Source: Apiotrichum sp. Y4204 (Eukaryota; Basidiomycota; Tremellomycetes; Trichosporonales; Trichosporonaceae). Taken from it: DNA of 64,000 bases. The notes under the pieces were generated by a model. The model was not told the DNA's origin. It made no database searches and saw only the letters and a program-made list of their open reading frames with translations. Below are positions 1 to 11,219 of this stretch, piece after piece. The position numbers and the translations under genes were made by a program. The stretch spans positions 744,001 to 808,000 of the forward strand of contig JAMYHL010000005.1 of NCBI GenBank assembly GCA_025531455.1, given 5' to 3'. The first letter of the stretch is position 1. Each line of letters starts with the position of its first letter.

Positions 1-302
1 GGCAGTTTTAGCTCGCTCGCGCATCCCCCTCACACCCCGTCGCCGCTCGGCCCCGACCACCGCGTCTTGCCCAAGAGTCCACTGGGCGTGTCCGGCCCTC
101 ATCCTCCACCACCCCTCTCACTCGCTGCCTCCTGTTGTCCTCCCCCGCACAGACGCGCGTGCACCCTCCCCCCTCGCCTTCCCAATACACACCCTGGCAC
201 ACCCCCGGCTCCGCTTTGCGACACCTTGACACACCCAACATCTGTTGATTCCTTTCATCCTTCCCGTCCGTCGTCTCCGGCTAGGACGCCGTCGCCGCCG
301 AC
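1..302 (+). promoter_or_regulatory. 5' flank and leader of the Byr4-like gene
   Basis: Non-coding stretch upstream of the ATG at 303. It is strongly C/T-rich with many CCCTC and CACCC runs, as is common in leaders of basidiomycete housekeeping genes. No TATA box is visible. Short open frames here look like chance frames. Confidence 0.5.
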
Positions 303-3185
303 ATGTCCATCCCCCCGCCGGGCGCGATCACCGCGCCGTCAGACGACTGGACAGATGACCCCTCATTCGACCTATCCCCCGACAGATCGTTTCCAGGGTC
401 CTCGCCGAGCTCGTCGACGTCGTCGCGTGGCGGACGCCTGTCGTTGAGCCAGACAGGGGGACATCCCGGCTCGCCACTGCGCCAAATGCACAATCTCCAG
501 CTCAAGCAGCCTCTTGTCCCCGACGCGGAGGACGACGACTTTGATGACTTTGACGACGACGCGTTCACCGATGCCGGCGCGACCATCAAGGCATTGCCAC
601 AGCCTCTGTTCACTCTCCCCAATGCTAGCTCACCCCCCGCGGCATCATCATCTGCCACCACCTCCCCCATGCGCAACCTCACGGCAACGGTAATAGGCCC
701 TGGTCCGGCAGGCGTGGGCACCATCACCCGTCTGGGCTCCGCGAAACCCTCCAGCCAAGCCCTCCCCGCTGGATCCGTGCGCGCCCGAGCAAAGGCGATT
801 GAGAAACAATGGGAAGCGGACGTCGACTTGGATGCAATCTCCCCGTCACGCTTGAGGAAAACGTTAGCTCCAACCGTCAGGAAGGCCGTCATGCCCGAGG
901 CAGACGCGCTCGACGACTTGGGCTTTGACCTCGACGATGACGATCAGGCAACCCTCAAAGCCGGTGCAACCCTCAAGGCCATGCTTCCTCCTCCCCGCAA
1001 CCGTAACGGCAGCGGCGGCGACACTGTTAAAGCTCTGCCCACCGCGTTGTTGAAAAAGATGCAGACCGCTGCCCAGACCCAGCCGCCGCCGGGGCCAGAG
1101 GACGATCTCGAAACGGATCTCGTGCTTCCCCTCAACCTCACCAACCTCACCCTCGCCACCCAGTCCCAGCCCGCAATACGCCCCCGCCAGTCGATGACTT
1201 CCGTCACGACCGAATGGGACTCGCCAAGTACATGCAGCGGCGGCAAGGCTGGCCGCTTCAGCTGGGGCGACGAGAGCGCGCACCATGGGCGAACGTCAGA
1301 AACCAGCCTCACCAGCGTGAGCGAGGGGCCACCGGATATGACCAAGGACGACTTTATGGACGACGAAGAGGAAGATTACGAAGTAGATCTCGTTATCCCC
1401 GATCCTTCCTTCTTTGCCTCACGCCGAACCACCACCCTCAACTCGATTCTCGACAAGAAGCGTAAACAGCAGTATGCGCCACCACCTCAGCTTCTCCAGC
1501 TCGACTCTACGCGCGGCGGCGGCGACGACTCGTTTGAGGATGGTCTTGTGTTTGACAACCCGCGAGCAGAGCTCAGCCAGCGACGGCTCGAGAAGAACCG
1601 CCGAATGCGGACCATTCCGGTGCCATTTACGCTTGGTGCTGAGCGCAAGACCAAAGCGGCGCCCACGCCGTTGGAACGAGAGAGGATGGGTCTGGGGCGA
1701 CAATCACCGTCCGTTCCCACTAGCGCGCGCGAGGGCGCGAGCTCATCGCTGGGGCGTGCGTCCGGTCGTCGAAACCTCTCGGCGGGCTCGCAAAAGGACG
1801 CGCGCAGCCGGCCAACTAGTCCACTCGCGTCAATGCGCGAGCCGCGCGACCCCTCACAGCCGCGTCCCTCGCGCAAAAGCTACACGTCTGCGAACATGCC
1901 ACCAATGCCGCCGCCGCCTGTCCCGTCGAGTTCACGGCTAGAACCCGCGACGCCGTCACGGCTGCGTCACCAGAAATCCTTCCACCATCCCGCCCCGCCA
2001 CATTCTCCATCTCTCACTCGCAAGCAGTCGCTGGCAAGCCTACAGGACGCCATTGCCGCCGGCCACGTCCGACCTGACACAGATCTCCCACCCTTCAACC
2101 TCCACCAACTACGGCCGTCAAAGTCGAGCTCACGGTTGGCAATGCCGACAGCATCGTCTCTAGCCAAGATTCGCCCGCCGGTCCCCTCTGCCCAGCCGCC
2201 ACGCCAACCGTTCCCGCGCGTCCGCGGTGCGATGGAAATGACGCGACGGACAAAGCAGTGGGGCGATGGCACCGAATTAGAAGGCATCGAGGATCTGCGC
2301 GTCGAGACCCCGTCAACTCCGCACTCTGCGAATTACCCCAAGCTGGGACGCAAGTGTATGTCATTGAGGTTTTGCACCGGACTGACAAGTAGCCCTCGAA
2401 AAGTCGCCCGGCGCGAACAAGGATGAGCCGCGGAAAAAGTCTGGCGGAAAGCCGCGTCGGCAGCGCCAGCCCGCCATGCTCATCAAAAACCTGGGTGCGG
2501 TGGATAAGAAGAAGGGTGAGTTAGGAATCGTTCAGCTGAACTGACATCAGTCGTTGGCGAGATGACCTGGAACCCGCAGACGCTGCGGTGGGAGGGCAAC
2601 GAGGCGATCTTACGCGACTTTGACACGGTTGCGTCGTCGGCGCGCCCCGCGCTTATCACCCATTTCACTGGTTCATCTGGCACGCACTCGCCGCTGACTG
2701 GTGGTGGTGCCGCAGCAGTACGCATTGTCGGCGACATGAAGTTCGACCCGGAGCAGATGCGGTGGGTCTCGCTCCTGCCGCCGGAGGAGGACGAGCCGGA
2801 TCCGTTCGAGGGCATGGCGGACGACGAGGACGACGAAGGGCAGAAGGGCACGCTCACCCGCCTGTCCGGCCGCAAGCTCATAAGCATAGGCTTGAGCAGC
2901 GGTGCCTCCACCGCGCCCTCGGCACCGTCAAATCGCTTCGTATCCGAGTCGACACAAAGCATAGCGACCACCACCGCGAGCTGGGAAGACCGCACGCTCC
3001 CGCAGGTCGGCACGGAGATCCCTCCCGAGCTGTGGATCGAGTGCCGCGACGCCGAGGCGCGCCACCGCCGCGAAATGCGTGGCTGGACGCTCCGTCCAGT
3101 CCAGAGCGCATCAGACCTCCGCGACCGCGACCGGAGAGAGGAGAAGCGGCTGTGGGAAGTGCGCAATCTCGCATTACGTTCATAA
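303..3185 (+). CDS. Byr4/Bfa1-like two-component GAP subunit (septation/mitotic-exit network)
   Basis: Proposed exons 303-2355, 2393-2515 and 2551-3185, giving 936 aa. Introns are 37 and 35 nt (GTATGT...TAG and GTGAGT...CAG) and restore one frame. The long N-terminal part is acidic and Ser/Pro-rich (DDDFDDFDDDAF at about 80) with three spaced motifs of the form GATIKALP (about 92), GATLKAMLP (about 220) and GDTVKALP (about 240). The C-terminus carries two related WNP/FDP blocks typical of the family: MTWNPQTLRWEGNE (about 730) followed by the LRDFD segment, then GDMKFDPEQMRW (about 787) and EEDEPDPFEGM. Known role of the family: scaffold that, with a Cdc16/Bub2 TBC protein, acts as GAP for the Spg1/Tem1 GTPase at spindle poles. 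Assignment rests on the C-terminal blocks and is fairly secure. Confidence 0.8.
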
Positions 3186-3944
3186 CTGGGAGAATCCGAC
3201 CGGAATTCCTGAATCCTCTATGGCCACCACACCCTATCTATACCCTCGACGCTGGGCAGCATTGCCTGCTCCCCGCTGCCCTGCGTCCGCCATTGTCATG
3301 GATAGATTATGACCCTGACGACACGATTGCTAGTGAACTATGCATGTACTATGATTATTACTGGAAAGAGTCGGGAGCGTCGGAAGACTCGGAAGAGTGG
3401 GAGTTGGGGATGGGGATGGGGATGGGGGATAATTCCGAATTACATGAATACAAAGCTGGGGTACTGGGGGCGGGGCACAAGCATGCTACGCATGGCGGCG
3501 CACAGGCCAGCTACGGCCCGCCGTGCGCGACCCGGGCGTGAGGTTTCGATTTCGCGTTGCTTCGCGTCGTCGCAAGAAGCACGATCCGCCGTGACGCGCA
3601 CCAGCCACGGTCACGCGTCACGACGCGAGATGGGAATCGTGAGATTGTGGGTCGCGAGGATGAGTTTTGCGAGATCGAGTTCGCCAGTTGGCGAGTTCTG
3701 TACTTGTGCGCAGCACGCTTCGAGCCCCGAGCCCACGCCCGTGAGCCTTGATCCGCCCGGCTGGATGATCGATCGTCTCATGTCGTGCGAGCATATCGAC
3801 CCCCAACCCACCCATCCCCCCAGCTCATGTCTTGCGTCCACCGTCCACCTGAATCTCCCATGCTCGCCGCGAACCCTCCACTCCCCACCCACCCTCGCAC
3901 CCTTCACCCTCCTCCACCTTACTCCGCCTCCAACTTCCCTCCCC
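3186..3944. other. Intergenic region between convergent genes
   Basis: Space between the 3' ends of the Byr4-like gene and the CHY zinc-finger gene. Apart from a short GGGGAT repeat near 3406-3430, nothing functional was recognised; open frames here have no family-like composition. Confidence 0.5.
3406..3430 (+). repeat. GGGGAT hexanucleotide repeat
   Basis: About four tandem GGGGAT units, the last with an extra G. A short G-rich microsatellite in the intergenic region, with G-run spacing that could form a quadruplex. Confidence 0.7.
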
Positions 3945-4631
3945 TCATCCCAGCCGGTCAGTGTCGTCGCGAGTAAACAGGCTCCGGCCCTCGCGCTCCT
4001 TCTCGCGCTCGTCCTTGATCATGCGCGCGTCGACGCGCGCGTCCTCGCCCTCCACGCCCAGCATCGCCTTGGGCGTCTTCGCCTCGAGGACCTGCACGTC
4101 AGTTATGATAGCCTGGAGAGAGCTCACGTATTGGTTGTCGCAGTGCGGGCAGTACTCGTCGGCCTCCTCGTATTCCCTCATGTCCTTGCGGAACGCCTTC
4201 TTGCACTGTGTGTGAGCGAACAGTGGAGATAATAAGGTGCTGGGTCGTGAAGCAGTAGAGACCCAGCGCAAAGTGCCCAAGACGCTCCGCGCGCTGCGCT
4301 CGCTTCGGACGCACCTTCTTGCACATAAAGACCATCTCGTACGTCCGCCGCAGGTTGTGGTCCTCCTTCTCGGCGTGGCATTCCGGGCACTGGCGTTAGT
4401 GATGGGGTTGACTGCACACCTCGGACTGAGCGTCGACATTCCTCCTTCGCTAAACGCTTTCGTTCTCCTCCTCTCTCCCTCGGCCCCCTCCCACCCGCGC
4501 TCGCTCACTCACGTCAAACCACTTCTGGCAGCACGGCGCGCGGATCGCGACCTGCGCATTGAGGATGTGTTTGCTGCCATTAGCGCTATCGCCACACCCC
4601 GAGCGCGCGACGCGGAAAAAACGTACCACAT
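3945..4631 (-). CDS. CHY-type zinc-finger protein (Hot13-like)
   Basis: Proposed exons (minus strand) 4631-4627, 4573-4513, 4389-4315, 4205-4128 and 4091-3945, giving 121 aa. The product begins MCKHILNAQVAIR and has ordered Cys/His pairs: CKH, CC, CPECH, CKKCKK and CPHC, matching a CHY zinc-finger fold. A charged tail rich in R/K/E follows. In yeast the relative Hot13 assists small Tim proteins in the mitochondrial intermembrane space; similar CHY proteins of other fungi are cytosolic, so the compartment is open. The coding part of exon 1 is only ATGTG, five bases before a GTACGT donor. Upstream there is a 25-codon frame at 4779-4702 that cannot be spliced in frame to the CHY exons, so it is treated as a uORF. 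Confidence 0.75.
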
Positions 4632-4701
4632 TGCTTGTAGAGAGTGCAGGGGGGAGTGTGAATGTCAAGAGAACACGTATTGGCGAGCAAGAGGTTGAGA
4701 T

Positions 4702-4779
4702 TCACGCTCTTTGGCTCATCTTCTGGGTTTTTTGCCGCTGGGCTTTCTCGAAGTTGCTTTGAACAACGCGACGCGCCAT
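4702..4779 (-). other. Possible upstream ORF of the CHY zinc-finger gene
   Basis: 25-codon frame (starts MARRVVQSNF) ending in TGA 70 bases before the CHY start codon. A GTGAAT donor just before its stop and an ACAAG acceptor at 4634 would make the next exon begin with CAATGTG. No phase joins this frame to the zinc-finger frame. It is either a uORF in the leader or spurious. Confidence 0.3.
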
Positions 4780-5279
4780 GGAGATTGGGGAATCTCCGCT
4801 CCATCCGTTAATAGCCATGGCAGCAGCACGTGTGGCTGTCTAATATATGACGTGTAGTTTAATAAAGGATGTATCTTTTCCCTTATCAACCTTGTGTATG
4901 TGACGCTTTTGTCTTCCTTTCCCTGCTGCTGCCATCATTACGGGCTGCAACTGTCTCCATTGTCTGTCGCCATTCGTCACTGGCTGCGATTCAAAATCCG
5001 CGCGCTTCATTGTTGTCTTCTTCTCCCCCCTTCTTTCTCTTCTCTCTTCTCTCTTCTCTCCCCATCTCCGCCCCTCTGCTCACCACCATCCATACCTTTC
5101 TCCCCACCACCCGCACCCTAGCAATAGATGGATAACTGCCCGTTGTCCCGCTGAACCTGCTCCACCAAGATCCCGGATCCTTCGTCGCAGCTGCACGAAC
5201 TCGTTCCCAATCTTTTTATTTATTTTCATATCTATTGTCCAATCTCAATTCTCCCTCTCCATCCTTCCGTCCTTGTTAG
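4780..5279. promoter_or_regulatory. Divergent promoter region, CHY protein / RNA14
   Basis: Region between two divergently transcribed genes. Towards RNA14 it has a long pyrimidine tract (CTTCT/CTCTT repeats, about 5017-5065), typical of a fungal leader. No clear TATA box was placed. Confidence 0.4.
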
Positions 5280-8200
5280 ATGTCCGATACCGCCGCTGTC
5301 CCGGGGGTCCCGGACCCCGAGCCTGCGCCCGTGCGCCCAGACGCTAATGATGCTGACGCTGCCTCTTCCGATGCTCCTCCCGTTGACCCGCCAGCCCCAG
5401 CGGCAGCTCCAGCGGCAGCGGCAGCGGGCTACGACCCGTCCGTGCCCGCTGACGAACCGGTAGTGGGCGGGTATGACCCCTCGGTGCCGGCAGATGAGAT
5501 GGGCGGAGAGGCGGTGCGTGCCGGTGGCTACGACCCGTCTGTTCCCGCCGACGAAATGGATGCACATGTGCCAGCAGCATACGATCCCTCGGTGCCGGCT
5601 GATGCCGAGGAGGCCGCGGCCGGGGGTGAGGGGGAAGAGGAGCCCGTGACGGCCGTGACGGCGCCACCGCCGGAAGAAAGCCCGGCACCTGTGGTCGCCG
5701 AGGAGGCACCCGTCCAGGAGGCGCTGCCCGTCCAGGAGGAGTACAATGGTGTCGAGGATGCCGAGGCAGAGGTCAAGGTCGGCCTGCCAGAGGGACTCAC
5801 GGACGAGTCGCCAAGTGTCGTTGCCAATGCCGCCCTCGTGCGCCACTACCGCCAGTGTGAGTCACGGACTTACCCTGCTGTTCTTACCCCAGACCCCTCG
5901 GATTCCGCGTCCGCCCTCTCGCTCTTCCAGTGGGCGATACAGAAGACGGAAATTGTCGACGCCCGCGCGTGGTATGAGGTCCTTGCGGTGGAGAATCCGA
6001 CTGCGGTGGGTGTGCGAATACAGTGTCATCTGACCCCAGGCGCAACCCATGCTTGCTCTCATCAACCTGGAGCTCGCGCTGTCCAACTTTAGCCAGGTCG
6101 AGGCGCTCTTCGCCCGCGCCCTCGGTAGCGCAGGCACGCTCATGGCCGCGCCGAATGTTAATCTCTGGAGTGGGTGTAAATGTACTGTAAATTCCTAACC
6201 CAACAGAGGCGTACCTTCACTACATCCGTCGACAGAACCCCAGCGAGGGCCCGAATGCGGAGAAGGCGCGCGCCGTCGTTACCCAGGCGTACGAGTATGC
6301 GCTCAAGGAGTGTGGTATTGACCGCGAGAGCGGCGAGCTCTGGCAGGAGTACATTCACTACATTGCAGAGCACAAGTCGAAGAATCCATGGGACATTCAG
6401 CAGCAGAACGACACGCTCCGCAAGCTGTACCAGCGCGCGGTGGCCATTCCGCTCAACAACGTCGAGGCGCTGTGGAAGCAGTACGACGCGTTTGAGAGCG
6501 TGCAGAACAAGCTCACGGCGAAAAAGTTCCTCGCAGACCGCTCCCCGGCGTACATGACCGCGCGTACGGCGCTGCGTGAGATGCGCGGGCTCACCGACAT
6601 CATCCCGCACCCTATTATCCCGCCAATGCCGCAGTACTCGGACAATGATCGCCGCGTCGTTGCCGCCTGGCGCGCGTACATCAAGTGGGAGGAAGGAAAC
6701 CCGCTCAACACGGACGACGAGTCGCTGGTGGTGCAGCGTGTGGGGTACGCACTGAAAAAGTGCATGGCGCAGATGCGCCATTACCCCGAGCTGTGGCACT
6801 ACGCGGCCGCGTACCACTTGAGCGGGGGCCGGACGGATGAGGGCGTGGCATTCCTCAAGGCCGGCGTCACTGCGTGCCCGAAAAGCTTCCTCCTCACTTT
6901 TGCCCTGGCCGAAGCGGAGGAGGACAAGAAGAACTACGCCGAGTGCCACAAGATCTTCCTCGCGCTGATCCAACACCTCGACACGGAAGTTGAGGAGCTC
7001 TCCACCCAGATTACCCTCGAGGTTGAAGCTGCAAAGGGCCCGGAGATTCCCGCCGCGCCCGCCAGTGATCTGGATGGCGAGGAGGGCGACACTGCGCGCC
7101 TGATCCGGGAACGCGAGGAGCGGGGCAATCTCGTCCAGGAGCGCCGCAACAAGGACATTGAGGGCATCAAGACGGCCGCCGGCATCGTGTGGGTCATGTA
7201 CATGCGCTTCGCGCGGCGCGCCGAGGGCCTCAAGGCTGCCCGCATCGTGTTTGGCAAAGCCCGCAAGTCGCCAAACGTCACGTGGCACATCTTCGAGGCG
7301 TCTGCGCTCATGGAGTACCACTCGAACAAGGACCAGACTGTCGCCGTGCGCATTTTCGAGTTTGGCCTCAAGCTCTTCTCCGAGGACGTCAGCTTTGTCA
7401 TGAGCTATCTCAACTTTTTGCTCTCAATCAACGACGACACGAGTGAGTCGAAACAGCGGGGAGGTATTAAATTCCTTTCTCTGATGTGGCTTCCTCTCCA
7501 CCTTCTGGATGCTAACTACAGACGCCCGGGCCCTCTTCGAGCGCTCAGCACTCAAGATTCCCGCCGAAAAGGCCCGCCCACTATGGGACGCCTGGGCACG
7601 CTTCGAGTACATGTACGGCGACCTTACTGCGGTGCACAAGCTGGAGGCGCGCTTCATGGAGGCGTTCCCGAAGGACACACCGCTCAAGCGCTTTGCCTCG
7701 CGCTACTCGTACAACGGTATCGACGAGATTGCGATCCGGGATCTCGGCTTTGGCCGCGCGCAGGCAGCCCCCGCACCCGCTGCGGCCCCCGCCCTGCCCC
7801 CCTTCCCGCCAACAGGCCCGCCGCGCGCTCCAAGCCCGATACGCAACTCGCCACAGAAGCGCGCGCTCTCCCCTCCCCGCTCGCCCGCCCGCGTCGACAC
7901 GTTCAAGCGCGCACGCGCCGCCTCCCCGCCCCCGCCGCGCGCCGGCTTCCAGCCCCCGGTCCCAGGCCGGTTCGCGCCCGGTGGCCGCTCCCCGCTGCCC
8001 CCCGTCCGCCCCCCGGTTCCAGTCGCGCCCCGTGCCGCCGGATTCACCCAGCCCCCCGGAGGCGTCCCCCAGGCGCTCTCGTGGTTTATCGGCCGCCTCC
8101 CCACAACCAGAACATTTGATGGGCCAATCTTCCGCGCCGACGACATTATCGGCCTCTTCTCCAACATTGCACCCGGCGGCAACGCCATCCCGGCGCCTGG

Positions 8201-8294
8201 CGCCGGACATGCACCGCACGCGCCGCACGTGCCGCATGCGCCTATAGCGAGGCCGCCGATGGGCCGGGGCGGGTTCCGTGGCCGGCGATTCTAG
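5280..8294 (+). CDS. RNA14: mRNA 3'-end processing protein RNA14 (CstF-77 homologue)
   Basis: Exons 5280-5856, 5893-6005, 6040-6169, 6207-7442 and 7522-8294 join in phase, giving 942 aa. Introns are 36, 34, 37 and 79 nt. After an Ala/Pro/acidic N-terminus come HAT (half-TPR) repeats of the Suf domain; recognisable stretches include ARAWYEVLAVENPTAAQP, LWKAYLHYIRRQNP, LWQEYIHYI, VAAWRAYIKWEEGNPL, ELWHYAAAYHL and ARALFERSAL. The tail from about 770 is Pro/Arg-rich and likely holds the monkeytail/Rna15-binding part. Known role: scaffold of cleavage factor IA, dimerising through HAT repeats and recruiting Rna15 and CPF for pre-mRNA cleavage and polyadenylation. Oddity: four copies of a YDPSVPAD(E) motif at residues about 49-110. 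It ends 60 bp from the convergent RINT1-like gene. Confidence 0.93.
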
Positions 8295-8354
8295 TAGTCT
8301 CATCATGATGCATAATATCCACCTCCATTACATGATCTCCCTCTGATGCATCTC

Positions 8355-10939
8355 CTACCGCCAGCAGTCCACTCTCCGGCGGAGCACAGCCTGCATCTGC
8401 TCGGCATCGAGCTCCATCGCTCCCGCCCTCTCCTTGAGGCTCTGGAGGGCGGACGGCGCGCCCCACGCAGCGGCCATTGCCTGCGGGAGTGTCGGTGCGC
8501 CAGGCTCGGCGTCCGCCTCGCTCGGCAACGCGAGGATATTCGCCATGGCAGCGAGGGAGGCCCACGGCGCGTCGGTCGGGATGTTGCTGTCCTCGCCGAC
8601 GCCCTGGGCGGCCGCGAGGCGCCAGTCATCCACCTCGTGCTGGAGGGAACGGCCGCCCTTGGCTGTGAACTTTGACCAGCCGGCAAACACGGCGCGCTGC
8701 GTAATGTGGTTGGCGAGGTGGGCGGCGACGCGGCGGTAGATCCTCGCGACGGTCGGGCGGGGGAGAGATGTGGACAGAGTTGAGAGTAGCGACGAAAAGG
8801 CCGCGAGCGCAGCTACGAGGGAGCTGGACGGCGCGTCCTCCCTCGCTGTGTCGTTTGGCGTCGCGGATACCTCGTCGTTTGCGGTGCCGAGATCCCACCG
8901 CCGCGTGAGGTGCTGCTTGAGATCGGCCTCGACCTCGGCCGACACGAGGCGCACCATCATGTCCTCGGCGCGCGCGCGCAGCGAGCCGTACTTGTCCATC
9001 TGTGGGTCCCATACCGAGGGTGCCGCGTCCGAGTCTCCGATATATGCGGACATTTCGACAAATAGCTGCCGTCAGAAGGGATAGCTAGAAAAAAAAAACG
9101 TACCAGTTCATTAGACCATGCACGGCACGCGGCGAGGATGTAATTGGCGCTGACCTGGGCCTTTATGAGTTTCTCGAGGCCCGCACTGCCCGCGAGGCGG
9201 GTGCTCGTGTCTGTTGGCCGCTGACCAAGCGCACCGGGGATCATGGCGACGAACGCGCTCGAGAGCGTCTCAAACGCGTCCAGGCTGCCCCCCACGCGGG
9301 CATGGTACGCCGCGAGCAGGGGGAGCTGTACGACACGCACAAACGCCACCTGGTACTCGAGCGCCGGGAGGGGCGCGTACCGGTCCGTAATGGTCTCGAG
9401 GAGGGCGCGGACCTGCCGCGCACTCTCGGTGGTGGGGAGGCCCGTGTCGTCCTCGGAGAGCTGCCACGCGTCTGGGGCGGAGATAATGTCGTTGAGCGAC
9501 GTCTCTGCGACTTTTATCTCAGCGTCTTGTGTTGTGTGTTTGCACTCACACTTTTTCTCGCCCTGGAGCCACTGCTCGAACCAGTCTTCTTCGCGGAGGA
9601 CAACGCCCGCGAGGCCCTCCCACTCGGGCGCGTCGGTGCCGCGGTAGAGGCTCGTGCGCGCGAGGTCGAACCCCGCTGCCCGCGCCGTGTCGTCAAACAG
9701 CACGGTCTGGTACACTGAGTGCGCGAGCAGCGCGGGGTGCTTGAGGAGGTGTGGGATGCGCATGCGCAGGAACCGCAGCAGGATCGGAAAGAGGAGCATC
9801 ATGAGTTCCGACTGTGGTCAGTTAGAAACACCCCCACAGTTCCCACCTTGACGTCTACGGCGCCAAAGCCCGCACGCGCAGTCAGCGGCTGGAGATAGTC
9901 GCGGATAAAGCCCTCGTGCTCAAACACCGCGTCAGTGATATTCGCGAATCCCCACTCGGGCTTGTCCACGCGGTTCGTATTCCGCCCGCCCATAAAGTGG
10001 TATTTGAACCGGAGCTCAATCGGCCCAACGAGGGTTTGGAGGGGGAAGAGGCCGTCGCCTGCCGTCCAGTCCGCGACGGCTGCGCCGAGGCCGAGCCGCT
10101 CGCCTTCCGCCTGGAGATGCAGGAGCTCAGTGTACGCGCGCTCGAATGCTCGCCGCTGCGCAGCAGGGACAGAAGGGTAGTCGATCCGCCGCGGCCACCC
10201 GATCGCCTCGGCGGCAGCGAGGAGCGGCGCCGCGAGCGCAAGCCGCAGCTTTGTCCACGTCTCGGCGCGCACTTCCCGAATCGCGTCAATGAGCACCATC
10301 CCCGGGGGGAGCGTGCCCTCCAGCTCAACGACGGCAGAGTGCAAAGCTTGGAACTGAGGCAGCGCAGCAAGCGGCGACGGCGTGTGGTTCCCCGGATCGA
10401 GCACCGTGTCCCTAATCTCAGCAATCTCCCACGGCTCAAACCCACCGCATCTTGAGTATCCGCTCCATGACCGACGCCCACGCGAGCGCCGCCCGGCTGC
10501 GCGCAAGCGCCATCTGCGTGACCTCAATCTTCTCCAATAGCGTCGGCCCGCGCTCTCCCTCCTCCTCGTCAGGCAGGGGTGCATCCGAGGACAGCTGGGC
10601 AAGGAGCTCGCCAACAGCGTCGCTGAGCGCGTACCGCTCCAGAGTAAGCTTTTTGGCGCGGTCAAGGATATCCGAGAGTGCAGCGACCGCGGCATTAACA
10701 GCGGCCGGGAGCGCTTCTTCCGCTTTCCGCAGCCTGTCGCGCTCCTCGGCCTCGCGGTTCGCCCAGTACGCTATATCCTCGTCGAGCGTCCGCCGCGCGC
10801 CGAATGACAGGCGTTTCGGCCCGCGGAGCGCCGCGAGGTCCGGATACGTGCTGTCCAGATAGGCGCGGACGTGTTCCGAGGTGGTGCGTGCGTCGATGCC
10901 GCCCGAGAGAGAGCGGATTTCGGTCGCGAGCGCGGTCAT
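8355..10939 (-). CDS. RINT1/Tip20-family vesicle tethering protein
   Basis: Proposed exons 10939-10446, 10411-9847, 9811-9550, 9510-9104 and 9065-8355, giving 812 aa. Introns are 34-39 nt; the first removes an in-frame stop and restores the frame at codon 165. Family landmarks: an N-terminal helical region ending ALAWASVMERILKMR, then WGFANITDAVFEHEGFI, the hallmark SELMMLLFPILLRFLRM with IPHLLKHPALLAHSVYQ, and a helical C-terminus. The family (Dsl1 complex subunit Tip20, human RINT1) tethers Golgi-derived COPI vesicles at the ER and interacts with ER SNAREs. Length is close to that of the family. It is divergent from the GH36 relic and convergent with RNA14. Confidence 0.88.
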
Positions 10940-11219
10940 TGTGGGGTGGGTGATGACAGGTTTGGGTACGTCCTTTGGGATGACGTTGAGCGGTCATCGA
11001 GGGATCGAGAGGAACGGGAGACGTTTGGGTTATGCACGTGGTGGACGTGGTTTCTGCGTGGTTTCCACGATGCATACATCACAAACTGACAATTATCGCC
11101 ACTCAGGCACTCAGGCACGATCCAGAAATTCTATATAAACAAGGCCATGTCGCTCGTTTTGTGGCACATCCCCCACGTCGTACAAGCCAGAGTACGCAGA
11201 ACGCAGCACCCCACCCACC
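10940..11219. promoter_or_regulatory. Divergent promoter with a TATA box (RINT1-like / GH36 relic)
   Basis: 280-bp region between divergent starts. A clear TATATAAA lies at 11132-11139, 81 bp upstream of the GH36-relic ATG on the plus strand. The relic therefore kept a recognisable core promoter. Confidence 0.55.

Noticed and set aside
10412..10445. Frameshift in the RINT1-like gene making it a pseudogene
   Set aside because: A 34-nt GT-AG intron with good phase removes the stop and restores the family sequence, so no frameshift is needed.
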